NCBI RefSeq assembly: GCF_050003625.1
Contig: NC_134401.1
Coordinates: 65,937,242 to 66,001,241 of the forward strand
Direction of reading: 5' to 3'
DNA: 64,000 bases
DNA from: Haematobia irritans
Taxonomy: Eukaryota; Arthropoda; Insecta; Diptera; Muscidae
The position numbers and the translations under genes were made by a program. Each line of letters begins with the position of its first letter. Within the stretch, counting starts at the first letter, position 1. Shown in pieces: positions 1-12,476 of the stretch. The notes beneath the pieces are model-generated. The model saw only the letters and a list, made by a program, of their open reading frames with translations, did no database searches and had not been told where the DNA came from.

Positions 1-402
1 ATTTTGTATGAAAAAAAAAATTTGTAGTAAAAATTAACTTAACGACATTACCGATTCGTATGATGGCTACGTACAGATTATTTCCCTTTTTATTATATGT
101 TGGAGTGTTTTTCCTCACATTGAAAATTTTAGATACAGTAGAATAAAAAGTAATTAATATAATCCTTGACGGGTGTATATCATTTTTTATAGATTCCTCA
201 TAAATTTGGTATATATTTTAAACTTAACTTATAGATAGACTTTCAGCTAATCAATAAACGTGCTACTGGAAAATAAAGTGAGAAGAAAGTAATGAAATCA
301 TTGCACCATGTGAGGGAGTTTTTAGAGACATTTTGTGTATATCTCGTACGATTGTTTGGATTTGTTATTGCGTCATTTATGCTATTGTTGGTTGTTTTGA
401 TT
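1..402. other. AT-rich sequence, no gene seen
   Basis: No supported gene. A 64-codon open frame starting at 292 runs from here into the terminal repeat of the following transposon and is best read as chance. Confidence 0.5.
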
Positions 403-1830
403 CTACACCCAGAAAAAAGTGCCTTCGAAACTAAAGGAAAAAATTTTCATCAATATAGTTTATCCATTTTATTTCCATTAAGGTAATTTTTTGTGAAAAA
501 TAATAAAATTTACTCGTTTCAGTAAAAAATCCTAAACTGTAAGCAGTTAGGATTAGTTCATTAACTAGAATAAGGCATGGAATTTTACTCATACTATTTT
601 CTTCGCTGGGTATAAGAATTTACTACTGAAAAAGAAAATTTTATTCACCGATAACAAAGCATTCGTAAAAATAAACAAAAACCGAACTAAAACCAAGTTT
701 CCTCAAAATTAGTAAAATTTCTTATAAAATGATAATTGCGACTTCCTTTATAATAGAAAGTTTTTCATACATACGAACAACACTTGGCATAGAAAAATAT
801 TTTAGTTCATTCGTACTAAGAAGTATGCAATCCTTTCAAAACTTAAGGAAACACACTTGTTAGAATATAGGAAATTTTCCTAAATTTCTATTGTCTACCT
901 GTAATCGATACCTGTCATCGTAATCGATGTGTTTGCGCGTGGGTGTAATCGATATATTTGCGCGTTAGTTGGAATCACGTTGTTTTGGTATACGGAGAGA
1001 TTGTTAAAAAATAATATGGTAAAATAATATAATAAATAACAAATAAAATATATAAAATATTTGTTATTTTAAATTAGTGAGAAAAATTTTCGTTTTTTTA
1101 AATAAATCTATCAATGTTCGTGATAGTGTATAAAGAAAGAAAACACCAGCAGAATAACAACCCTTTCATTTGTCTTCATTTTGGAATCTTCAATTATCAG
1201 GTAACATTCAGTGACGCTAACCTTTTGCAACAAAAATGTTTTATGATTTTTTATATTTGTAGGTATTGAAATTGTAAAAGGAGGACAAAATCGTTAGGCA
1301 GCAACTTATTAAAAGTGAAAAGTACAAGAAGAAGAAAAAGTGCGTTTTACAGTTGATAATATCACACAGAAATTGGAAATAGTGGAATAATAAACTAATA
1401 TTTCAAAGAGATTCGATGCTGTTGATTCTTAATAAATATATTCAATATATTAATAAAACATGTCTTTTATTGAAGATAAAATTGCTTATAGAAATAAATA
1501 AAATTGTATTTAAAAACGAAGGTAAGCGGTTCTAATTATGAAGTAAAAGTTTTACCACAAATGTGTAAGATTTGTCGAAATGAATGAAAAAATTTCAATA
1601 AAATCATTCCATATATGAATTCAAATTAGTTAATTTTTTTCATTCTGTAGTATAGTGGTATATAAATATAGGAAAATGTTAACTAATATATGGAATGCAT
1701 TATTCCTAATTTCTACGAAAATCACATCGTTCAAACAAATAAAAATGTCTTTGGCGCTATACGAAGTTCAACTTTCTTCACAATGAGTTCATTTTAACTT
1801 AAAGAAGGGGTCACTTTTTTCTGGGTGTAG
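403..1830 (+). mobile_element. non-autonomous TIR element 'E', copy 1
   Basis: The block begins CTACACCCAGAAAAAAGTGC and ends with the matching inverted terminus GTCACTTTTTTCTGGGTGTAG-like, about 1.43 kb. The same sequence occurs in opposite orientation at 60870-63130, aligning through the interior (for example the ATCGAT-rich stretch near 905-960 and the CTTTGGCGCTATACGAAG stretch near 1750). No transposase frame is visible. I did not find a clear target duplication. Class II element by its ends; superfamily undetermined. Confidence 0.8.
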
Positions 1831-2304
1831 AGATAATGGAATGTTCCTTGTGTGTTGTTGGTATCTTTTGTGGTGAGAGTTGTTTTCTTGCAATAGCGAG
1901 ATCAGAAAGGGATCGTGTGTGTTTGTGGAGTTGTTTTTCTTCACGGCAGGTATGTATCCTTTATGACTATTTGTGTCTTTGAGTTTTGTTGCTGCATTCA
2001 GTTCTGTTGATGCATTTATGAAGAGCACACGTGGTTTTAATTTTGCAAAATTGTACGTGCGGTATTAGTGTTTATTAATGAAAATACATTTATTTCGAAA
2101 CATTTTAGAAACTGATTAAGGAACTGTATATTTCTGTTAATAGTTTAAAATTAGTGCGGATTTTTAATTGATTTACACAAAAGATATACAACATGAGTGG
2201 TAATAGGATGATCTATATTTATTCTACATCTGAATCACAGGTTGGAGATGCAACCATTTTTTTTTGAATCTATATTTTTTATGTTACAGCAATTCCTACA
2301 GGTG

Positions 2305-2806
2305 CACTCAACAAAAAGTGAACTCTTTATTTCACTAAAGCCAATTTAACTTTATTTTAGTTCATAGAAATATTATGTTTGGAGAAAGTTTTCTTTACTC
2401 TAATACTTTTTTGTGTACGTTAGTTAAATTAACTAAACCCGAGGAAAAAAAAATATACTCAAATGAAGCATAAAGATTAACTAAATTCGTGTCTTCCACA
2501 AAATAGTTCAGAATTTCTTTAAATTTGTAAATTTTACCATCGTGAACTTCGTATGTCACTAAAGACATTCTTGCAATTTTGAACTCCAAGTTTTTTCTTC
2601 AAACTACAAAATTTTCTTTAATAAGTGAAAAAACTTAGTTATGTCTAATAAATTTTCTTGTATTTGTCGAAAAATATTTACTTATTTTTATGACATCGGC
2701 GTGATGCCAACGTTTGTAATACTGTTAGTTAGTTTCTACAAATATTCAAAATTTTCTAAAATTAACCGAAAGTTTTCTTCATGGTGGGTTCACTGTTTTT
2801 TCAGTG
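2305..2806 (-). mobile_element. MITE 'M' (TA-target type), copy 1
   Basis: Reverse-complement copy of the roughly 500-bp MITE at 43037-43539 and 61233-61748. Its ends here read CACTCAACAAAAAGTGAAC and, at the other side, GTTCACTGTTTTTTCAGTG. The flanking TA dinucleotides seen at the other copies have decayed here. Short open frames on either strand inside it are incidental. Confidence 0.8.
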
Positions 2807-4035
2807 CGAGTACTAAGTTCGAATTTAGCCGCTAAAATTAAAAATAAATAACTACGAAAAGCATAAAATTATACGTCTACTAAATACTATACTGACAAGT
2901 GGAAATTATGTCTAATTTTATAATATTTTTTATTTCAAATAAATTCTGAGAATAATTTCAAAAACGTCCCATTAGTCCATGGATATGATTCCAATAATGT
3001 ACCTACTGGATGGATTTTTCATTGTGGTAAGTTTTTTTTTTATAAACGGTATTTCTCCGTTTTTAATATAACCCAAATTTCAATTTATTAAAAATAATTA
3101 TTTTCACTTGCAGCTAGACAGGTCTTCTAATGGTAATTTTTTTGAATATTCTTAGTGTTTAATGCGAACTAAGCTGATATCCTTATCGGTTCTAAGAAAT
3201 ACTTTTGAAACCCGTAAGTTAAAAATCAATATGAACGATAGAATTTGATAATATTTTTCTTATTTTTTGTATAACTTTGCAATTTCAGATGCTTATAAGA
3301 CAAATCCGCCCAACAAAAGTTAGCCAACATCGATAAAATTGGACAACAATTCAATGAATATACCAACTTATGCCACACATATCTTTCATATGGATAGAAA
3401 ACATGGAAATTTAAATTAATCAGTTTAGTCCTAATAACATAGAATATTCCTCTTTTGAAGAAGCAATTACTAACTACCGACAAGTAACTGCATCCAACGT
3501 ACGAATAAAAAATTCCTTTATTGTATATCATAAGCCGTAGTTTTGTGTAATATAATAATAATTTTAAGAAATAAAATACTGGTGGTTATAGAAAATTGAC
3601 TTGTTTTGTACGAAAAATTTCTTAGTTGTATACAGGCTTGTTGTACCTTTGATTCTTCAATTTCTCTACTTTTTTTTAAATTATACCGACAAACAGTTTA
3701 TTTCAAACCAATTTCTTAATACCGGTTTCCCAAAAATCGTTCATTTTTCTGGATAGCAGGAATATTTTGAATGAGTTTATTCTTCCCACAGCATAGTAAT
3801 AATGAACTAAAATACGATGCAATACATGAACTAATTTATAAGAAAAAATCTTTGGCGCCAAAGATTTGGTCATTCTTACTATGGGTTAGTTCATTTTTCA
3901 TAAGAAATACTAAACTTTTTTTCGGTGTAGGCAAAGTCCAACTATCATAAACCTTTTTTGGAAGGATCAAGTGTGGTTCACTTTGGGTTTAGTGAACTAC
4001 CCGAATTTATTCTGATAATTGGTTGATAGTCTTGC
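2807..4035. other. AT-rich intergenic or decayed repeat sequence
   Basis: No gene supported. Phrases such as 'gaactaaa', 'ctttggcgcc' (near 3852) and a tail 'tttttttcggtgtag' (near 3917) recur in the MITEs of this window and suggest an old, degraded member of those families. Confidence 0.4.
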
Positions 4036-4097
4036 TGCAAGTAGAGGATGCTGATGAGGAATGTGGTAATTCCGAAACGTGCGTCCATCCAACCATC
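4036..4097 (-). repeat. 62-bp dispersed repeat, inverted relative to 56003-56064
   Basis: Carries the complement of the 'ttaccacattcctcatcagcatc' stretch seen near 56030 and of flanking sequence. The two copies are inverted and 52 kb apart. The family is not recognised; it could be the end of a retroelement. Confidence 0.6.
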
Positions 4098-4217
4098 TTG
4101 CAGTCTATAGAGCTTTGCCCAAATAAATTTGACAAACATTCTTTTCCTCTGTTGGTTAAGCTACTCTTGTAGTTTAATCAACGCAATGGTTTTAAAGCTG
4201 ATATCAAAACAACGAAA

Positions 4218-4870
4218 AAGATTTTTGTTTGAATCAAAAGACCGTAACCATTGTCTAATATGTTATGTTATTCATCAAAAATGTTTTTCTTCCAGTTAAA
4301 AGAACATGGTTACAACCTAAAATGTTTTGATCTTTATGAAAAAAAAACTTTTTTCGTCGTCGAAAAAGGACGCCAATTGAGTAAAGAAAACACAAAATTT
4401 TATTTATTTATAAACTAATTCATTGTTTTTTTTTTCTAGTTATAATGTTGTGCAAGCAAACATCACACATTTTTACACACTCTAAACACAATGTTTTTAT
4501 AAAATTCTTTTCGCTGCAACAAAGTTAAAAAAATAAGTGGTCACGAAAAAAATGTGCATGGTCTTTATGGCCATGTAATGCCTATACGTAACCTATAAAA
4601 ATACTTTTTTCTCCGCAAAAAAGTCAAAAAAATTGAATGGTGAGGTATATGATTTTCCGGACCATCTAATAGTCTCAAATCCTATCATTTAAATAATAGA
4701 ACATGCTTGCAGCATTAGAGAACCATTTAAATGCTTATTGTCAGCGCACATTTTTCTCTGCACGAAAACTATTTTTGCAAAGACAAGATACATGGGTTTC
4801 GCTACAATTACATGCTCTAGATAAGCATTAAATGGATGTGGCAACCAAGTCTAAAATGTTTTTGATTTTA
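4218..4870 (+). mobile_element. dispersed repeat 'R', copy 1
   Basis: Shares with 54283-55036 (and partly with 63144-63610) a run of landmarks in the same order: 'aaaatgttttgatctttatg', 'ttttttcgtcgtcgaaaaa', 'aatggtctcaaatcctatc', and 'ttacatgctctagataagc'. No coding capacity is seen. Probably a non-autonomous DNA element. Confidence 0.7.
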
Positions 4871-5005
4871 CTTATCGGACTCCACATATATACGAAGAGC
4901 TTTTTCCACATATGAACCTATTTCTTTGTTTAGGACACTTATGTTAAATTTATAATATATTATGATTGAGCAGCAATTTTTCATAAACATATGTAATATG
5001 TGAGT

Positions 5006-5110
5006 AAAGACACTCAGAGAAGGAATATGATCACCTCAAACATGTTTCAAGAGCAAATTGTTATTTTAGGATGGGAAACATGGAACATTTTTGCTACAAT
5101 AGTCATGCAC
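5006..5110 (+). repeat. terminal fragment related to the 7222-7469 foldback MITE
   Basis: Contains 'aaggaatatgatcacctcaa' and 'tttcaagagcaaa', which match the outer arm of the foldback MITE at 7222-7469. No partner arm is visible nearby, so this looks like one end of a broken copy. Confidence 0.55.
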
Positions 5111-6051
5111 CCAAATGCATATTTTAAAATAACATTGGGTATCATTGGGTGCAAGTCCTTCCCTACTCACCTCTATTGATAAATAAGTTGACCTTCTAGG
5201 AAATTCGTCACGAACTTTTAGACAAACGAAATTTCCTTTGATATAAAGTATTTTCATTGAAAGCAAATAAACCCGAATTCATGACAAACGTTGTAACAAT
5301 GGTCTCTTATCTGTTTTATTTGCTTCTAAAGAAAATTGTTTAGCGTCAAAAGAAATCTTCGTTTGTCTAAAATGTCGTTCCTCAGAAAAGAAAACTATTC
5401 TTTCAGTGTGATGGTACCAAAAGGTCTGCCAACTTGAATTTTTTTTTTTCATTTTCCAAAATTTGGGATCCTTAATAAAATATTTACGTGAAATTTTTGC
5501 ACAGAGAGTAGAATGAACATTTGAGTAATGGGTGCCAAATTTAGTTAATATCTCCTCAGATTTAGAGAAAGCCCTCATATATAATATTTTTTCGATTTTA
5601 GCAAAAGTGGCTAAGATACCCACACTTTCCTTGCAAAATCACCACTGCTAAGTCGAAACTTTTTATTGGTCGAAACTTGTAAACATGACACAAATTTTCC
5701 TATACCACCATCGACCGATAAATCATAAATACACTTTTTAGAAAATGCATAAAAATGGCTTTAGATTTGAATAATATGGGAAATATTTTTACCAACATTG
5801 TGCTGAAGGTTGCCAATCGAGCCAAAATAATCTAACAATATTTTGAGACAAAAAGAAAACTATCAAATAAAAAAAATCTTATTTGGCAGTGTTTGATAAT
5901 TTTTTTGTGGTTATTATAAAAAAATGTTTCTTAAAACGAAATTTTTTATTATTTTATTTTAGAAGTATATTTATAATGTTTTGACACACCTAATAGCGAC
6001 AAGTAATTTGAGTGTATAAATATCCCTTAAATTGTAAATGTGTCGAAGTTT

Positions 6052-7090
6052 TAATTACACTAGGTCACAAATAACAAAATTTTCTCTGTGATTTGTTTCT
6101 AGAATACTTTTTCCCATTGATTTTGACCTACTAAACACGAAAATGAGTTTTAAAAAATTTTCTGTCGATTGGTTTTCGAGATACAAATTTTTGAACTTTT
6201 TTTTTTTAATGTTTAGAGGTACACTTACAATTTTGAGCATATCTTTGGTCTTATTTGACCTATTTGATCCTAGTGCTACTCAAATTAAAGAAAATTGAGC
6301 CATCTACAACTCATTAACAGAAAATTTTCAAATCGGATAAGTAGTTTGGATGTTGGCGGCTTAAAAAATTAAAAAACGGCGTTTTTTAGTAAAAATGTGG
6401 CAGAAAAAAACATATAAAATAAAAAACACGACGCTAACAGCAATTTTGGTTTTTTGCATATAGCTGAAATTTTTACAAAGAAAATAAGCCCTTACTTAAC
6501 AAAATCTAACAACAAATAGCGGACATGAACAGATAGGCGGGCGGATAGACAGATGGACATAGCTTTGTTTTTTCTCTGCAAAAATCGACTCCATTTATAT
6601 CCATTCGTTATGTTCACAATACAGCGACTGAACCACTTTTCAATATGGGTATATCTACGTAACCCATGATTGATTTTAGATTTTTACATAATATCATATT
6701 TTATTGCTGTTAGCATCGTGTTTTATATTTTATATGGTTTTTTCTGCCACATTTTTGCTAAAAAAACGCCGTTTTTTAACCTTTTTAAGCCGCCAACATC
6801 CAAACTACTTACCCGATTTGAACATTTTCTGAGAACGAGTTGTTGACGGCCCAATTTTCTTTAATTTGAGTAGTAGTAGGATCAAATAGGCCAAAGAAGA
6901 CGAAAGATATGCTCAAAATTGTAAGTTTACCTCCAAAAATTAAAAAAAAAAAAAGTTCAACAATTTGTATCTCGAAAACCAATCGACAGAAAATTTTTTA
7001 AAACTCATTTTCGTGTTTAGAAGGTCAAAATCAATGAGAAAAATTATGCTAGAACCAATTCACAAAACGACTGTTGGCTAGTGTTATTTT
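6052..7090. mobile_element. 1-kb foldback element with about 380-bp arms
   Basis: Two arms, about 6052-6440 and 6708-7090, are imperfect reverse complements. Landmarks present in both orientations include 'aaacggcgttttttagt', 'gccgccaacatccaaacta' and 'aaccaatcgacagaaaat'. The 268-bp centre contains a 183-bp segment that recurs at 8082-8264. No transposase frame is present. Confidence 0.8.
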
Positions 7091-7221
7091 TAGTTTGCAC
7101 CAACAAGAGAAAGTTACTACTTATACAAAAGGGACACTTTGATAATATGGCCTAAATCAAAAACTAAAATTTTTAAGGATATTGGCTTTATAGAAAATTT
7201 AGTCAAAATTTTATTTTTATA

Positions 7222-7469
7222 CACGCAGATAAGGATCACCCCAACCATATTTCAAGAGCAAAATGTTACTTTTTCACGGAAAACATGTAACATGTTTGTC
7301 GACACCATGTTATTTTGTCGCAAATTATGTATCTGATTTCGGAAAGTATGTTATGTTTGACGGGAAAAGAATATTTATGCGACAAAAATGCTGCATGGTC
7401 GCCGTGAAAAAGTAACATGGTGCTCTTGAAATATGTTTGAGGTGATCATATTCCTTCTATGGGTGTAGA
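7222..7469. mobile_element. small foldback MITE, about 248 bp
   Basis: The left arm has 'aaggatcacc' followed by 'tttcaagagcaaaatgtta' and 'ctttttcacgg'. The right arm is its complement, ending 'tgatcatattccttc'. An isolated related end lies at 5006-5110. Confidence 0.7.
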
Positions 7470-7479
7470 AAAATATTCT

Positions 7480-7605
7480 AACATTTTGGTTCTTTTCTAC
7501 AGAAAATTTTGTCAAAATATATTTCTGTAGAAAATTTTGTCAAATTTTTATTTCTATAAAATTTTTGTCAAAATTTTATCAACATTTTATTTCTAGAGGA
7601 AATTT
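7480..7605 (+). repeat. short degenerate run of the 'aaaattttgtcaaaattttatttctatag' repeat
   Basis: Four or five degenerate units of about 30 bp built from 'gaaaattttgtcaaa' and 'tttatttctatag'. They are the same units as the larger array at 17080-17860. Confidence 0.65.
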
Positions 7606-8081
7606 GTGAAGTAACTCTTAGTTGGAGAGCGATATATAAAAAAAACTACAACAAAAAAAATTAAGAATTCTACCAATTTACCAAACATTAAAAAATCTAC
7701 TATTTTTGGTGGCAACCGTATTGTGCTCCGCCCCAGGGCATTACCTATTTAAATTTTAACTCTGGAGATTTTGTAGAAGTCTAAACAACTTTGTCCAAAT
7801 CGATTCAAAATCCTTCAACCAACAAATTTGAAATTATTTTATCTAAAGGAAAAATAATCAATAATACAATAATTTTTGTATTTGTCGAACAAAATCGATT
7901 AAATTTTTAATTGAACCAATTAGAAAATAATTGAAAGTGCCGGAAGATATCAAATAATTTTTAATCAAGTATTTTCCTTTTCTATTTCTAATTAATTCTG
8001 TGATTCATACCATAATGATTGATGAAATATTTCCAATTAAAAATTAATTAAATCAATTAATTTCATGATTGTACTTTGACA
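7606..8081. other. decayed repeat sequence
   Basis: Holds a stretch near 7745-7830 ('gattttgtagaagtctaaac', 'tgtccaaatcgattca') that resembles 17925-17985, then an 'aattaaaaattaatt' palindromic stretch related to the 16579-16854 MITE. No gene. Confidence 0.5.
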
Positions 8082-8264
8082 GACATGAACAGATAGGCGG
8101 GCGGATAGACAGATGGACATAGCTTTGTTTTTTCTCTGCAAAAATCGACTCCATTTATATCCATTCGTTATGTTCACAATACAGCGACTGAACCACTTTT
8201 CAATATGGGTATATCTACGTAACTCATGATTGATTTTAGATTTTTACATAATATCATATTTTAT
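8082..8264 (+). repeat. 183-bp near-identical copy of the 6522-6704 segment
   Basis: Reading base by base I see one difference (aaCTcatgat versus aaCCcatgat) in 183 bp relative to 6522-6704. The unit begins 'gacatgaacagataggcgg'. This identity is far higher than that of the surrounding repeats. The 'cagacagacggacat'-like wording resembles tails of DINE-1-type elements, which is an inference. Confidence 0.85.
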
Positions 8265-9030
8265 CGGGTCATGTATGTGATAAAGCCTTATGCAAACCGA
8301 CTTTCTAGTATTATTTATTGAACAATAAAATACGAATTTTAAATTTAATAGTGACCTTGACTTTTTCAGCAAATGACTGAAATTTCGGACCAATCTTTAA
8401 AGTATTAACGATTATCTAACAACTTAGGATTGATTCAAAACGGCTCTAAGTTTAAAAAATTTATTACGCTTCAATGAGATAAAGACAGAAAATTATTCAT
8501 CTATTATTAGGGTTAAATTAGCATTACACTTAGCTTGGTAGATTAGACTATTTGGTAGTTAAATAGTATTTGATTTTTGATAACCTTGTCTTCCATACAA
8601 CCTCGTAGAATGCATTGATAAGAATTGACGTTCTGTTTACGTAATAGTTTGCTTTTTAGAATCATAATGTGGGATCTTAAGGAACAGTCTAGAAAATTCA
8701 CTTTACAGCAAAAACTTTTGGCGGTGACATCAAATTTCCTCATCAAGAGTTTTTCATAAACATGGTAATGAAGCACTATCATTTTCGAATCTGCACTAGA
8801 TCACTCGAAATGGAATTCTATGCACCACGAGGTCACCAAAATTTTATTTTTGGATGGGTAACCAGTTGGAAAATTAAATAGTCAACAGTGGACTTTCTTA
8901 ATTTAAAAAAAATGGACTCTCCCAACTATCGAAAAAGTTGAGAGGATGACTTTTGGACTCCCATTACAATCGCTATCCCCACTTTTAATTTTATGTTTTG
9001 CATACATAAATACGCAATTAATACTGAGAA
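8265..9030. other. AT-rich sequence, no gene seen
   Basis: Open frames of 64-79 codons on the minus strand show no recognisable motif. Nothing else is supported. Confidence 0.4.
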
Positions 9031-9941
9031 GCACACGCAAAAAAAATAATTCTTTCCCCCCAAACGAAATTTTAGACAAACAAAGTTCGTTTCTCATTTG
9101 CTTTTCGCTGTAAGGAAGTGTATTTGGAAGAAAAGTATATACTTTTTGTGATAAACGTTTATTCTTTTCCAGGATGTAAAAACAATTTCATAAAGACAAA
9201 CTCAAAACAAAAAACATTGTTTTCTTGCTAATTGCATTTTCCCTCACATCTTTCTCACATCCACGAGATTTTTTAGTTCTTAACACCTTTTCCTGTAATA
9301 CCAACAATGTAGAAGAAATTATACAATTTTATAAATTTTTAAATTTTTTTACCTTTCGGCTGAACGGAGAATCGAACCGCGGACCATGCACTTTGTAAGC
9401 CAACACACTAACCACTGAGCTATGTACCTGTTATGGTCATCAATAGATAAATATCCATATAAGTTATATTTATATAGCATAGCTTGCGGCGCCCACGAAC
9501 CGAATAAACAAAGTTTATTTAACAGAAACAAACATTTAGTTTGGCACTGTGGAGCAGTGGTTGCTACGTCCGACTTGCATGCCAAGGGTCGTGGGTTCGA
9601 TCCCTGCTTCGACCAAAGTTTTTTTGTTTTTTTTTTACATATATTCCAGATATGTTCGGAAGATTCCGAAAAAATGTTCAACATTTTATATTAAATTTTG
9701 AACTGTAAAATGTGTCTTATTAAAGACCTAAAGTCAGAAAAGAACAGTGTTTGATATAAAAGAAATGGACTGTGTTGTTGTTTCAAAAATAACTTTTTTT
9801 TATTGAAAAAATAAAAATTTTGTAACAAACGAATTTTTTTGGTGATAAAAGTTTTAAATTTTCGATGCAATTCAAAAAACTCTAACAAAAGAAAAACGTT
9901 TTCGGTACACGTTTTCCAAACGTTTTTTTTTTCTTTGCGTG
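9031..9941. mobile_element. composite element with two divergent tRNA-like modules, copy 1
   Basis: The probable ends are inverted: 'gcacacgcaaaaaaaa' at 9031 and 'tttttttctttgcgtg' at 9941. Inside are two tRNA-like modules pointing away from each other. One is on the minus strand, about 9354-9425 (complement of a 'gttcgattct'-type B box at 9372). The other is on the plus strand, about 9540-9612 (A box 'gtggagcagtggtt', B box 'gggttcgatccc'). Related copies lie at about 45370-46970 and 48250-48790. The acceptor stems pair poorly, so these are not called as functional tRNA genes. Confidence 0.65.
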
Positions 9942-10261
9942 CAAATCCTAAATTATTTGCAGAATTTATTTTTCATCCTTTTCCATAGTGTAGAATCAAA
10001 GGTATTCATCAATATATTAACCAAATTAAATGTGTAATTCTAAATTTAAACTCATTTTCAAGCAGCGCTCCGAGAAAAAAACTTCGCTCCGCTCCCCCTC
10101 TTTCTTAGAGAAAATTGTTGTACCCAAATTGTTATATATTTCCACTTAATTTATATTTTGCGAAAATAAAAAAACATACAACTACTGGTTATTATAACAG
10201 AATAAAAAGCAAAACAAGGAATTTCAAGGTATATATCAAATAGTAGTAAAACACAAGTATA

Positions 10262-11400
10262 TAAAATTGTAAGTTCGGCCGGGCCGAATCTTAAATACCC
10301 ACCACCATGAATCAAATAAATAGTTAATTTGAAAACCCTTCGTCGTAGCGCACGCTTCCCGAAGATAAATTTAAAGATTCTACCTATGAAGACTAAATCA
10401 GATTCTGGATTTATAAGAACCAATTTTGTTTGAGTTTTAGAAACCATTAACATATCGTGTAAATGATGAAATAAAGCCTTGATATGTAATCTTAAATCTA
10501 TAGATTTTTATCGCTATTAGTTAAATGATTACGAGGAGTAAAATCTGGAAATTTTACTTTCAGTTTCAAGCAATTTTTATAATCAGTGCGCCTGCTATAC
10601 CCTCAATGAGTGAAATCCGTCTATATGGGGGCTGCACTAAAACATGGGCCGATTCACCTCATTTTCGACGCACCTATTTGTGGGCTTAAAATACCTCTAG
10701 ATTTTCAATTTCATGCAAATCGCATAGTCTATATGGGGGCTATACCAAGAGCATGGACCGATACGGACCATTCTCGACAAGCATCTTTATGGTCCTAAAA
10801 TACCTCTAGATTTTCAATTTCAGGTAAATTGGATTGTAAATACAGTTTCTAGACGCCCAATAATTAAAATCGGGTTATTGGTCTATATGGGGGCTATACC
10901 AAAAAATGGACCGATACACCCCATTTTCGACACACCTCTTTATAGTCCCAAAATACCTCTAGATTTTCAATTACAGACAAATCGATTACAAAGTACAGTT
11001 TCTAGATGCCCAAGAAACAAAATTGGGAAATCGATCTATATGGGGGCTATACCAAAATATGAACCGATAAGCACTATTTTCACCCCACCTTTTGTTGGTC
11101 CTAAGATACTTCTAGATTTCCAATTTCAGGCAAATTAGATAAAAACTAAGGTTTTTATAAATCCAAGACCCCAAATCGGGTTTTTATAACCCCAAGACCC
11201 CAACATGGATATAGCCCATCTTCGAACTTGACCTGCCTGCAAACAAAAAACGAATCCAAATTTCAGGACGATAGCGCCATTATTGAAGGTTGTGGCGTGA
11301 TTACAACAGACAGACCTGATCAAGAATATATATACTTTATATAATCGGAAATCGATATTTCGATGTGTTACAAACGGTATGACAAACTTATTATACCCCC
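10262..11400 (+). mobile_element. DINE-1/helentron-like element with internal tandem repeats
   Basis: Opens with 'aagttcggccgggccgaat' and 'aaatacccaccacc'. It closes with 'gatcaagaatatatatac', 'aatcggaaatcgatatttcg', 'gtgttacaaacgg' and 'ttattataccccc', the wording of DINE-1/INE-1 elements of flies. The interior has four units starting 'ctatatgggggct' at about 10621, 10730, 10882 and 11036; the middle two are about 153 bp, matching the tandem core known for this group. No Rep/helicase frame is present, so it is non-autonomous. The overlapping open frames are by-products of the repeats. Confidence 0.75.
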
Positions 11401-11410
11401 ATCATCATTC

Positions 11411-11697
11411 TATGCACAGAAAAAAATTTCACGAAAATTTTTCCAATTAAAATTTTAATTGAGTTTTAAAAAATATTCAATTAAAAATTTAATTGATACA
11501 ACAAATTGTTTAATTGAAACCAAAAACAAACATAAAAATTAATAGTATCAATTAATTTTTTAATTGGATCAATTAATTTTTTAATTGCCTTCAATTAATT
11601 TTTAATTGGTTGATTTCTGTGGTTGAAGACATTTCAATTAAAAACTTAATTGGATCAATTAATTTCGTGATTGAATCAAAAAAAAATTTTTTGGGGC
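11411..11697. mobile_element. palindromic 'AATTAAAA' MITE, copy 1
   Basis: Diverged copy of the 276-bp MITE at 16579-16854: 'aaaaaatttcacgaaaattt' at the left, repeated 'caattaattttttaattg' palindromes inside, and 'aatttcgtgattgaatca' at the right. The ends are decayed. Confidence 0.65.
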
Positions 11698-11756
11698 ATA
11701 ATTAATAATTTAGAATTTGAGTTTAGATTAATTACAAGTGTGTCCAAGTGATTTGC

Positions 11757-11828
11757 TTCCGTTAGGTTAGGTTAGATTATGTGGCAGCCCAATGTATCAG
11801 GCTCACATAGACTATTCAGTCCATTTGC
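11757..11828 (-). repeat. SINE tail fragment
   Basis: Reads 'ttaggttaggttagattatg' then 'gtggcagcccaatgtatcag' and 'ctattcagtccatt', the complement of the 3' tail of the full SINE at 44965-45312. Confidence 0.8.
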
Positions 11829-12476
11829 TGAAAAAACAGTGAACCCTTTTCCATTGCAAAATTAACTAAACTGTAGTAATATTGACCATGATTTAGCCCT
11901 TAAGATTTTTTTTTCAACTTGCCTAGTTTATAATTCTCTTAAATTTCAGTTCATATATAACATTGTATTTTAGTTCATTTTTACAACGCCATAAGATTTA
12001 TATACCCCTACCAAGTTAAAAAGTCAGTATTATTTTGGTTTACTTGCTTATTTTTTGGGAAACCCGATAATAAAAATTGGTTAACAGTCTCTTTAAAATG
12101 TCGACGACTAAACTATTTTTAAATCAATCGTTCCACAGTACAGAGAAATTAAATAATGGAAGGAACAACAAACCGTTTTACTATTATGAACATTTTCATA
12201 CATTAAAATTAAACTTTGTTTAAGCAAAAGTACTTTATTATAAAAACTTATGATGCAAGTTCTTAATACAATGTTTTTTTGTGAATAAAAATGATGACCT
12301 CGTGGAACAGAGAGTAGTTCATTTGAACTCGCTGTTTGGACATTTTGACTTATCCTTTTTTTATTCATCGTAGGTAATTTTTTCACATATCTTTCTGGGA
12401 AAAATGGAAGCAATAATGAAAATTGTTAAAAATTAACACCATGTAATGAAATATAGTTTTTTAATTCATCATTTTA

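Noticed and set aside
292..486. 64-codon frame with a hydrophobic segment as a small membrane protein
   Set aside because: It runs across the boundary of transposon E and is not preserved in the second copy.
9354..9612. Functional tRNA genes
   Set aside because: A and B boxes are good, but the acceptor and anticodon arms do not pair convincingly and the modules are embedded in a repeated element.
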